A stretch of DNA of 64,000 bases. Source: Kalaharituber pfeilii (Eukaryota; Ascomycota; Pezizomycetes; Pezizales; Pezizaceae). The translations under genes and the position numbers were made by a program. Location: positions 248,001 to 312,000 of the forward strand of contig WHUZ01000063.1 in assembly GCA_015179045.1 (NCBI GenBank), read 5' to 3'. The number at the start of each line of letters is the position of its first letter. Position 1 is the first letter of the stretch. This document shows, one piece after another, positions 1 through 9,765 of this stretch. The notes below the pieces were generated by a model, which worked only from the letters and a program-made list of their open reading frames with translations, searched no databases and was not told the origin of the DNA.

Positions 1-3000
1 TCCGTTCCCTCCCCACGGTTCCTCAGCTCTATCGATATCCAGGTTTTACATTTACGATCAGCGCCCTAAAGATAATCGAGGACAAAAAGTTGAATAGAAA
101 AAAAATCAGTCAAAAACAAACTGGCTATGCAATTTGTGGCTTGCACCCGAACAAGGCCCTGCGGTCCGTCGCATGCAGCCCGATTCCAAATCCCCACACA
201 CATCCCTGCTTAGACGCAAACACTTGTTAAATCCACATGTGAACGTTTGGTAAGTAGTCCGCAGCACATAAACTGCTTCTCATGCAACTTATCGAAACTC
301 TTCTGTTTTACGCCCGATAAAGATCGCCAATTGTTGGGACTGAAAAAGAAACCCAAAAAGCCATCTTGATATATATGGAGGAAAGTACACCCGATTTACG
401 AAAAACACCAAGTTTCGTTCCAAAATGTCGAATCAGACTAGCGAGTGTGTGTGGGTGAAAGCTCGATGGTTGTAAAAACTCCCATTGTCAAGATACCCTA
501 GGTATCATACTCTTAGAGGATGAGACCCGACGTTTTCCGCTACTTCTTCCAGGCTGATCAGACTCCGGAACGAGTTAAGTAACCCTAACTCAGCTGAGGA
601 CTCAGTTAGCCTTGCCTTACAAACTTACGGATACTACCCAATGAGAGCCATCCAGGTCCTCGGTTGGCCCCCACCCTGCAAACATAAGTACCAGACCATC
701 AAACCAAACCAAACACGGTATCCTTCCAGAAACACCAAACCAAACGTCTCAGACACACACATCCAAAAATTACCGGTTCCACTACCCTGGACGGCAGGGG
801 GAAGCAGCGAGCATAAACACACATGTCATCCCGCAATGCGATGTCCTAGGTATGTCATAGTTCAGCTTGAGGCGGGTGAATTAACAATTCCATCGACCTT
901 GAGGCAATTTTTGAATGTATGCCGAGTCACGAACCTTGCATCGGCATGACTAGGCATTCTCGCTTCGTCCACTCAGGCTCAAGCTCTCATCCATAAGTCC
1001 ATCTTTTTTATTGCCTGACGCCTTCAAAAAAGGGTAATGCTAACATAACGAAAAGTTCGCCATCGAGACAATTGCAGAAGATTGTGCAGCCTCTTAGGTC
1101 CTCTGCAATCACCTTAATCAGAAATAGCCACAACTCAAGCGCACAGACTCAATCCACGCAAGCCTCGGTTGACAGCTGTCGTCCTTCCCTGATCTGATTG
1201 AGTCCCATCCGGATCTACTTGCAGATAGAGTAAATTCCGGCGGAGTCCTTCCTGTTCTTGCTAATGTACTCTAGTGGATCACGCACAATGACTGCCTGCG
1301 CCTTCCTTCACATTCACTTACTGTGATCGCCCGTTCAGCTGGTTTGCCCCACAATTTTCCACATGTACGGCCATTAACCGAAAATCATGAACAATCACCA
1401 TCCCTAGAGAAGAGTAGCAGATGCATAGATGCACACGGATGGGTTACAACTCCGGTCCCCAGCCCCCTGGTACCTACCTACTCAACCGAGAAGCCGAGTC
1501 CGTACACTTGCATGTACACTTCACCGTGCGGGTGAACTATACACGCCTTCCACTACATCCGACCTAGCAAGATATCAATTTGGACCAGCTCTGTCAGTCG
1601 GCCGACCGACAACCGTTATCAGAATTCCCATATTCCCTCAGTGGGTCAAGTGTCGGCATTGAACACCGCCGTTGATCTACGGTTCCTAGTCGCTGTCCCC
1701 TAACAAAACTCAACAGGTCTCTCCGTTTCCAGAATCGTGGTACCGGCACCGCGGACACTAGTATCCTCAAGCGTCAACCAGCTGGCAATCGAGTCCAATC
1801 CGGGCCAGTAAAAAGTGTTGCGTGTACAAGTAACTAAGGTCCCTTCCGCATTGGCAACATGCAGTTTCTAACGTTTGTACCTGAACGACAACACACCAAT
1901 GCACATGCTACTTTTTTCAATATAGCTTGGTTACTTGCCTCAATGAGTAGGTTTCTATACATGAGCTGTGTGATCTTTCACAAGCGCTGTGCAGCTCATG
2001 TATATTTCTCCATATTCATTCGCTGCAAACCAGGGAACAGCCCTTGTCCTCGTGATCATGATCTTCGTGATTATGGCTGGCCAGTGACCTTTTTAGGCTA
2101 CTGTATATAGATAGCTAAGACACCGATTATGGTTTAGTCTTCTAATTAACTCAAAGTCTTGTTCATATTGATGCTAAGAGCCTAGTACACACAAGATCAG
2201 CCTAGGTCCACAATACTCTCAAATTCTTGCGTGCTTACCAACCTCTTTAATACCCATCTTCGATTCGAAATACATTCGGTGTTTAGGTTGCTTTGGATTC
2301 TCAGATTGGGTTAGTCTTCACATGTCTCTGATGCTCTTGGAATATGTAAGTAAGGCAGGCAATACATATGCATGGGATCACTTTTCCTTTTCGTGTAATG
2401 CAGGTTCCCATGTATATCATGATCATCGTAATATACGTAAACAGAGATACTGTAGTAGTTACATAACTTGAGCTTGCCCAGTGCAATGTGGCCAGCAAAC
2501 GATGTAGCATGGATCAATGCTCGGAACCGCACCCCAGCTGGAGCACATCCACGTGCTATTTTGAAGGTTTAGGTAAAGTAGGTGATTTTCGTAGGCACAA
2601 CACACGCCACAATTAACCGGCACTGCAAGTATTGAAGGGCCAAAAATAGTATCACTTAACAGAGTTCTGGATACGTATATCGAGTAATATGCTTAAAGTA
2701 TGTGTGACCACTTCTGGGAACAGTGATGTTGATCGTTTGAAGGAAAAGGGCTTCTGGCACTGCTCGGAGTGACTTGACTTAGAATGTCGTGATGATCAAG
2801 TCATTTTGGCGTTCCAAATTGGAATAGCAGGTACTCTAGTGGTGGCTAGGATGGCAAATTGTTCGCAAGATTACTAAATATGTGTTCAATGCTTGCCTAG
2901 AGTTAGGACAAACTATATATATCCATATCAATGTGACCTGCATAGATAGAATGGTCAGGTGAATACGATAAAGTTTGCATCCTTTCCGTGTCTCTCAATA

Positions 3001-3325
3001 TCGGTTCTGGTGAAGCATGACCTTAATCTCCATAGATTGACAATTGACGTAATTCCAAAGCAAGATCTCTTCCTGTGAAGCGCAACTCCATCAATTCTGT
3101 TTGTGTTTCACAAGTCCAGTGGCCTTGGTCAAACACAAGTTACACACCAAGCTTGTGGTCAACTTTCTCCCGAACGGCGCGGAGGGCTTGATCTCAAGAC
3201 CGAATATGAGCCGGAGAAAAACGAAACGGTGACTTGTGCAACCTTCATGCCGGCTTCCTTGTGGCGATGGAGCTTGAGGGGAGGGAGGCAGCCTGGTTGG
3301 GTCTGAAGCATTATTTCCCCAGTTT

Positions 3326-3356
<31 letters not shown>

Positions 3357-4693
3357 GCAGTAAGTTTGAGCTTGAGCTGTGACATCTGCAATTGCTGCTC
3401 TTGGTGGCTAGAAGCAGAGGTAGTTGTCGATCTCTGCTGGCCCAGGAACGTTGACGGGGACAGAAGTAAACTGAAAGCAAGGGCATGGCCGGTCAGCCGT
3501 GGGAGAGATTCTGGACTAGGCTGAAAGGCCTCGAGGTGCTGATGAGCATAAGCTTGAGGCCGAGGCTGAGACTGTAATTGACCTAGGCTGAGACAACGGC
3601 CGTGGAAGGGAAGGGATTATGAGCTAGGTGTACATGATGTGTTCGGATGCCAATTTCAGTCCGAATCGAAAGGTGAAGCTCAGTTCCACAAAGACGTCAA
3701 CTAAGGTGATGTGAAGCTTGAGGTTGGAGAGAGGAGACCCTGAAAGGTGAGTGCGCAGGCGCACTTGAAGACTTTGAGTTCATGCACTCAGGGAACAAAC
3801 GGACACGTGGAGGTTTCTTATGGCTGGACTTCTGAGGTGCGAGGCTCACCTGAATTTTGATGGGGCTCAGTTAGATCTAGACGGTTTTCCGAATACATGC
3901 ATGCAGTGGTCATCTGGCTGTAGCAGAGTGTAAAGGACACATATCCTTTGAACATTCTCCGGCATCGAGTCGTCTCTTACAGTTAGTACTCATGCATGAG
4001 ATGCTTCAAGTACATCTTACATATTTCCTGCTGCAAGTACAAGCATGATGTCCATATCCACTGGTCTTCAAACATACGCACGTACGACCTGTTCAATGGC
4101 GGTATCACGAGAGAGCAAAACGTACTGAAATCAATCTCTCAATACAAAAACGAAACAGTCTATACGATAGTACCGAAAATCTCATATCCAGACCTGTTTG
4201 TACACTGGCATACACTGTTACGGTAGCTACTATATGCAGCAAAATGTAGGGTTTAACTTAGAATATAATTTAGAACACTACTTGGAGAATGACCTTTGTA
4301 TGGGCCCGTTCTCAGGTTTTATATAAGCCTTCCCTCCAGCAAGTCATTCATTGCATTATTCTATCTGACATCAAATGCTAATAGCAAGTGCGTCATAATC
4401 AATCTCATCATTCTGCTATCCGTGGCGCCACCCCTAGCGTCAGCCTTTTTGTCACTACCATGCATCATCTGTGGGTACCCCCTCTGAGGGGTAGACGACC
4501 TGACATACACCTTACATTTACATGGGAAGTTCACCTGCTAAGGCATACGTAGGGCATGAGACTTTGTAAGTACTGTAAGATACTAGTATACATGTAGATA
4601 CCATCTACAGTAATTCATACTACCCTCCTCAAAGAAACGTGCACTTCATAAGCATACTTCATCCCCACGTACTATTTACCTGCATATTTATTA
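1..4693. other. gene-poor stretch, nothing recognised
   Basis: I find no coding region with recognisable protein motifs, consistent splice signals or family resemblance here. Open frames are short and scattered over all frames. A GT-rich microsatellite lies near 3326-3357. The stretch may be long-decayed repeat DNA or intergenic sequence. Confidence 0.5.
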
Positions 4694-4887
4694 CAAGAGG
4701 TATTCAAAGTTGACTTTAATGATTTTGTTACATCAAGTTTTCACAGTTCCTCATGAATGAAATTAATATGGTTAGATATTTGCAGAGTTCCGCTATCGAT
4801 CTATGCTACTTACCCGATACCAACTGCTCTAGAAGTTGAGATATCGCTATGGGGAAAAAAGCGTTCAAGTCAACTTTGAATACCTTG
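4694..4887. mobile_element. MITE-like element with near-perfect terminal inverted repeats
   Basis: The left end reads CAAGAGGTATTCAAAGTTGA and the reverse complement of the right end reads CAAGGTATTCAAAGTTGACT. An 18-bp core (AGGTATTCAAAGTTGACT) matches exactly in inverted orientation across 194 bp. There is no internal coding capacity. The CAAGG-type end is compatible with a non-autonomous hAT-like element, but I see no clear target duplication. Confidence 0.55.
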
Positions 4888-5933
4888 ACTGTTAGAACTT
4901 CATCCTAGTAATGCCGTCGATACAGCTCCAACCCCTCATTGTCGAGCGAAAACAACATACAAGTACAATATGTCGACGTCAGCAAAAACAAATTACTGGT
5001 AGGTACCTGTAAGGAAAAGTTACATTAACATGATGTACTTTATCTAAAGAAAAAAAAAGGAAAAACAGAAAATACTATTTTGTCTGCTGCTGCTCATGGG
5101 GATTTTACCCCTTTTCATATTTCGAGCCGATACTCTATCGACTGGCAGAAATGTCGTTGACTTGCTCACTCAATGCCTGTTGTCTCAGTTGGGTTCCCTA
5201 GCACGTCTGTGATAAGAGCGAAGCTTATCAGATTTGCGACTTTATCTAGAAATCCTCCCTCGCCGACATACAGGTCTACCTTGCAGCTATAACGAAAGTC
5301 GCTAACTTCTTGGCCACCTTTGACCAGTGGGTTTCGCATTGACGGATTGTACGTCAAGAATTACTTAATATTTTAAGGGATAACAGAAGAAATATGGATG
5401 TGAGGAATGGTGACATGGCTCACCACGGGAACGCTTACTCCAGTGCCAGTATACAAGTATATGGCAGGGACGGTCGCCAGGTTAAGAATAGGAGAATCAA
5501 ATGAAAGGTTGCAGTTAGGCGCTCGGGAGGATATCTCAGGAGATGATTTTGGATTATATTACTCGGAATTAAGAACAGGAAGTACTATGTGAGAGATTGT
5601 TGGAAAATGCGGTCTATTGGCACAGCTGACAACACAGAGGAGGATGAAGTTATCATTGGATCTAGACCCCAAGATTATGTCTATTGTTGCTAATTATCTG
5701 GGGGAAATATTTATAGAAAGTGGGACAAACGAGTTTCTTTGTAGACAAGTTCTTTATTTTCCTGCAGATCTTTCTGTCCCAAATGATTAAAACCTGTTGG
5801 GGCTGCATCCAATAAGATTTACATTGTATGCCTTAGTTAATGTGAATATACCCCTATGTAAGCTAATTAACTGCTCAAGAGGTAAATTAACCCTCAAAAA
5901 ACTTATGTACGAGAGCACACCGGCAATGACAAG

Positions 5934-6111
5934 ATGAAAGTTTTTATGTTTCATTTACTAGAAAGGTCTGCCGCTGATTGGTTTGAGACTGCGACTGGCG
6001 CTCACTTGTTGTATAGTATGAAGGGAGGTGGCCAGGAGGGCGATCATGCCCATACTAGATTTGGAGGGAAACTCCCTGGTAAAAGTTCTCCAAATAACCC
6101 AATTTGCTAAC
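5934..6111 (+). pseudogene. gag-like retroelement scrap
   Basis: A short open stretch contains the segment LLERSAADWFETATGA, which resembles the capsid-like part of LTR-retrotransposon Gag proteins, where a hydrophobic residue pair is followed by A-x-W-F/Y. No intact Gag, protease or polymerase lies next to it. I infer a decayed Ty3/Gypsy fragment; chance similarity is possible. Confidence 0.3.
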
Positions 6112-6494
6112 CTATTTCTGATGTAGGTATCAGCGAAAGTTGCATATTCAGGGTAACACAAAGATTCGCCATGGAGCAGAGACGCCCAGTACCACCAACA
6201 GGTCAGGTGGAGCCGCTACCGAAAGAGAGGCTTAGTAAAAACCGGAGAGTCCTTGACCCTCAAACTCTCTCATCACAATGTACCTTTTTTTATTTTATTT
6301 TATTATTATTCATTATCATGATATTATCTATGGTGGTCTCTATAACTGTACATACTTCCTTGTATCAGCAAAACTTGAAAGTTTCCATTCGGGGGTATGA
6401 GGGGGGTTCGTCCTCGAAACTCTATACCACCAGACAGGTTCTGTGATACACATACAGCTCCACCCCAGGTTGAGTGCATATGCCACTCATTTAT

Positions 6495-6815
6495 TCATTG
6501 ATAGCTTAAAAAAAGGCATCGGATAGTACAAAATAGACTACAGTCAAACTTGTCATAATGCATCGCTGCTTCATGAAACTCCCTGACCTGTGTCCTGACA
6601 CGCCTCCACACAAATTCCCCATTCAACAAATGTATATCCGCCTTCGACTTATCGTCGCTATCAAGCAGCAAGGCCGCTCTAGGTAACCCCCTACCTATCC
6701 GTCCCCTACTGGACATTTTTGGGTAAGTAAGCACAAAAATAAGCCAGAAAATGAAGACTAACATGACAACAAAACAAAGCAAAAGGAGAGGGGTAATGCT
6801 GCCCTCAGACTCCAA
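6495..6815 (-). other. short open frame with one predicted membrane segment
   Basis: A 106-codon frame begins MESEGSITPL and has a strongly hydrophobic stretch (LLLLCFVVMLVFIFWLIFVL) followed by a polar tail. It lies just downstream, on the same strand, of the decayed GTPase fragment and could be its C-terminal membrane anchor in another exon. I recognise no family, and it may be noncoding. Confidence 0.2.
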
Positions 6816-6872
6816 AGCTCCTCAAGATGGCAGTAAGCACCTACTAGCACTCTCTGCTTCATTTGTCGTTCA

Positions 6873-7437
6873 ATACCTGACACTTCTCACCCCCATTAAC
6901 ATTACATTATACAACCCTACATGCATCCCACTCGTCCTACCCGTCATATTATTCACCTCCTCATGCACCAACTCATTAGTATCCCTCCCTAGAATCTCCG
7001 CCTTCTTCCTGATCCCTGCCAGCCCTTTCACCTTCTCATCCAGCAATTGCTCAATCTCGCTAGGCATCCCGCTACTCCCCCCATTCCTATCTCTTATCCG
7101 CTGGTATTTCCTCTCCAAATCCTCGATCTCTTGCTGTAAAAGTTTCTGCCTCTCGTCCAACTTGTCATTGATATAGCTGCCCACTTCTGTCTCCTCCCGC
7201 CTCTTCCTTTGATCCACAAGCTCATATTACAGTAGCAGCCTCATTGGCTTTCCAAAACCATTATTAGCCACAGAATTCAAGAATGATATACAGGTTAACG
7301 ATATATCCGTTCAACATGAAAGGATGCACTTGAACTTCCTTAGTACAACTTTGTAAGCCATGACTTACTCCAACCGCCTTGTGACCACTTGCTGTTTGGA
7401 TGAAGGTAGATTTCCCGGAGCTAGTCCCCCCCATCAC
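6873..7437 (-). pseudogene. decayed P-loop GTPase of the fungal AIG1/septin-like type
   Basis: The minus strand from 7437 reads VMGGTSSGKSTFIQTASG, a clear Walker A/G1 motif (GGTSSGKST). It is followed by GVSHGLQSCTKEVQ, the G2 region typical of the small fungal 'G domain-containing' proteins. The frame then stops, and the G3 (DTPG) and G4 motifs expected next are absent. Further on, between 7217 and 6873, a charged helical segment (KRREETEVGSYINDKLDERQ and onward) resembles the coiled-coil tail of the same family. An acceptor-like TATAG precedes the P-loop exon, but I could not find a start exon. The most economical reading is a gene that lost its central G domain. Confidence 0.55.
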
Positions 7438-7440
7438 CTA

Positions 7441-8494
7441 TATCACATGCTCTCGTAGCCGGTATATCACATAACATTCGTTTGTCATGTGCTATGGGCA
7501 CTTGTAAGCAAGAGTCAACATATCATGATCGCAATCCAAACTGAGGTTTTAGGTGAAAACATGCGATCAGCTGAGGCTGCTGCCGAATTAGGTTGGACTA
7601 GAAGTGGAACCGGGTGCTTGCTGTGGGCAGTCGGGGTGATAGGGCTAGCAGTGATGTTAGTGGAAGAAATGCGCAAAAGGGAAGATATATATACCATGCA
7701 AACCTCGCAAAAGAACTTTGTTCGCAAACTGTGTATGAAAAACAAAAAAAGAGGGCCATGATAATAAGAAAAAGAAACAGAAAAAAAAAAAAAAAAAGCA
7801 AAATGGGAATGAAATGGGAATGAAATGGGAATAGAAACAAAGCCAAACATTACCAAACATGACTTAATGTGCATATATGCGTAACAAGCCAATGAAACAG
7901 AGAGAAAAGAAAAAAATTGCATATGCGTCTCTAGAACAAAACGAAAACAACACCGCAAACACAAAAACCCTTCAAACACAAATCATAAGAAAGCAGCCGT
8001 AAGAGTAACAAAAAACCCACATGTAGCAACAAATCAATACTTCAAGCTCTCAACCCACTTACTCCTTTCCGCTTCCGCATCTAGTTTCCCTCCACCTCCT
8101 CCATGGTATCCACCATGTACATGCCCATCATGTCTCCTTTCCTTTCCTTCTATGCTTCTTTCCAGATCCCACCACCACCACCGCCTCCCGCTTCCGCATC
8201 CAGTTTGTCATGGGTCCTATACGTACTTTAGATTATCTGATATTTTCACATGCTTCAAGTCGTTTACTGATGCAGATGATGACCTAGCTTTGGGCTTTCT
8301 ACGGGGTGATTTTTCTTCACGATCCCATCTATTCTTTGATACTCGGTTGCCTTTCTAACGTCCAAGGGACGTGGTAAACAACTGGGGCATTCGTAACTAG
8401 CCGGAACTTCATCCTTGGCAATGTCGACACAAAATCCAGCAATGGTAAATCCATCGTCGTCTGTAAATCCACGATTTCAGATGATTCCTTAGTC
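7441..8494. other. intergenic, low complexity; tail of the third PHD repeat
   Basis: Up to about 8200 I see only A-rich and microsatellite-like sequence, including an A-rich run near 7780-7800. From about 8260 upward the sequence is the degenerate distal end of the third PHD-exon repeat described separately. Confidence 0.4.
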
Positions 8495-8642
8495 TTATGA
8501 TGGTCGGCGGATAAATGGGGGAGCGAATGCTGGGTGACACTCCCTCAGCCACTTGGTTACATCAAGTTCTGAGCCACCTGCACTGTTATTCTGCACAGGC
8601 TGTGACAATTTCGCAACTGTAGCTTCCGTGAGTTTGGCAAAA
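8260..8642 (-). pseudogene. third, broken PHD exon copy
   Basis: This is a recognisable copy of the two PHD exons upstream. It begins SFAKLTEATVAKLSQPV after an acceptor at 8643, but after WLREC a deletion shifts the frame and a stop follows at 8495-8497. The stretch coding the first zinc-binding Cys pairs and the CDxCDTWQHG loop has also been deleted, joining CGxT-side sequence directly to GFCVDIA-like sequence. The remaining KATEY and SSSAS segments are still visible at DNA level. It cannot encode a working PHD finger. Confidence 0.75.
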
Positions 8643-9225
8643 CTTGCAGATTAAGTGCTCAGCCAACTTGCCTACTTGATTCGTTGATGGGCCAATCTTA
8701 CCTAGAGGGGTCCCCTTCGTGCTTCAAGTCATGGATTGACGCAGATGATGACCTAGCTTTGGACTTTTTACGGCGTGATTTTTCTTCCCGATCCTGTATA
8801 TTCTTTTGATACTCGGTTGCCTTTCTAACGTCCAAGGGACGTGGTAAACAACTGGGGCATTCGTAACTATCTGGAACTTCATCCTCGGCAATGTCGACAC
8901 AAAATCCATGTTGCCAAGTATCACACCGATCACAAGCAATGGTAAATCCATCATCGTGTGTAAATCCACATATGCACCGGATTTCAGACGATTCCTCAGT
9001 CTTATGATAGTCTGCGGATAAATGGGGGAAAGAATGCTTCTGAGGCTGGGTAAAAAGGCACTCCCTTAGCCACTTGGTTACATCAAGTTCTGAGCCACCT
9101 GCGCTGTTATTCTGTACAGGCTGTGACAATTTCGCAATTGCAGCTTCCGTGAGTTTGGCAAAACTTGCAGATTAAGTGCTCAGCCAACTTGCCTACTTAA
9201 TTCGTTGATGGGCTAATCTTACCTA
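8260..9225 (-). repeat. tandem duplication of the PHD exon, period 521 bp
   Basis: Acceptor sites of copies 2 and 3 lie at 9164 and 8643, 521 bp apart, and donor sites of copies 1 and 2 lie at 9222 and 8701, again 521 bp apart. Intron and exon sequence are both duplicated with high identity, so the unit includes the whole intron. Copy 1 differs upstream of the finger, which marks the duplication boundary. Confidence 0.85.
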
Positions 9226-9587
9226 GAGGGATCCCCTTTGTGTTTCAAGTCGTGGATTGACGCAGATGATGACCTAGCTTTGGACTTTTTACGGCGTGAT
9301 TTTTCTTCGCGATCCTGTATATTCTTTTGATACTCGGTTGCCTTTTTAACGTCCAAGGGACGTGGGAAACAACTGGGGCATTCGTAACTATCTGGAACTT
9401 CATCCTCGGCAATGCCGACACAAAATCCGTGTTGCCAGGTATCACACTGATTACAAGCAATGGTGAATCCATAATCATGTGTAAATCCACATATGCACCG
9501 GATATCGTTCCATTTCTCGGACTTATGATGGTCGGTGGATAAATGGGGGGAAGAATGTGGCGAAGACACAGTCTCCATAAAGGCTAC
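8702..9587 (-). CDS. two tandem PHD-finger exons (Set3/MLL5-like PHD)
   Basis: Two exons (9587-9223 and 9163-8702), separated by a 59-nt intron, each encode a PHD zinc finger of the RCICGFTHDxGFTIACxxCD type. The ligands are C-x-C, C-x2-C, H-x2-C and C-x2-C, and the aromatic WQHGFCV resembles the PHD of Set3/MLL5-class chromatin proteins that read histone H3 tails. Each finger is followed by a basic linker (EEKSRRKKSKARSSSAS). Donor sites (AG|GTAAGA) and phases agree between copies, so the exons can be joined in frame. The first finger has DYGFTIACNQCD where the second has DDGFTIACDRCD. The true start is unclear: either the ATG at 9611-9613 (MLLTLLYF) or splicing from the C2H2-vWA gene upstream (donor 9810, acceptor 9588, both phase 0). 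The 3' end runs into the broken third copy. Confidence 0.7.
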
Positions 9588-9765
9588 CTGAAAATACAAC
9601 AATGTTAGAAGCATAGCAGTCTTATACAGGCTCGTGCTCAAGGGGCAGTGTCAGCCTCAAGTGGAGCCCCGTAAGGAATGGCTTACAGAATTTGTTGCTC
9701 CATGGACACCTTTCAAGAGGATTTTGATGATCTATGTATTCATGGCATTATTAAAGCCGTCTCAA

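Noticed and set aside
641..949. 102-codon open frame on the plus strand
   Set aside because: No protein-family resemblance, no intron signals and overlapping open frames on both strands.
7515..7979. Phe-rich open frame on the minus strand
   Set aside because: It is created by an A-rich low-complexity plus-strand tract.
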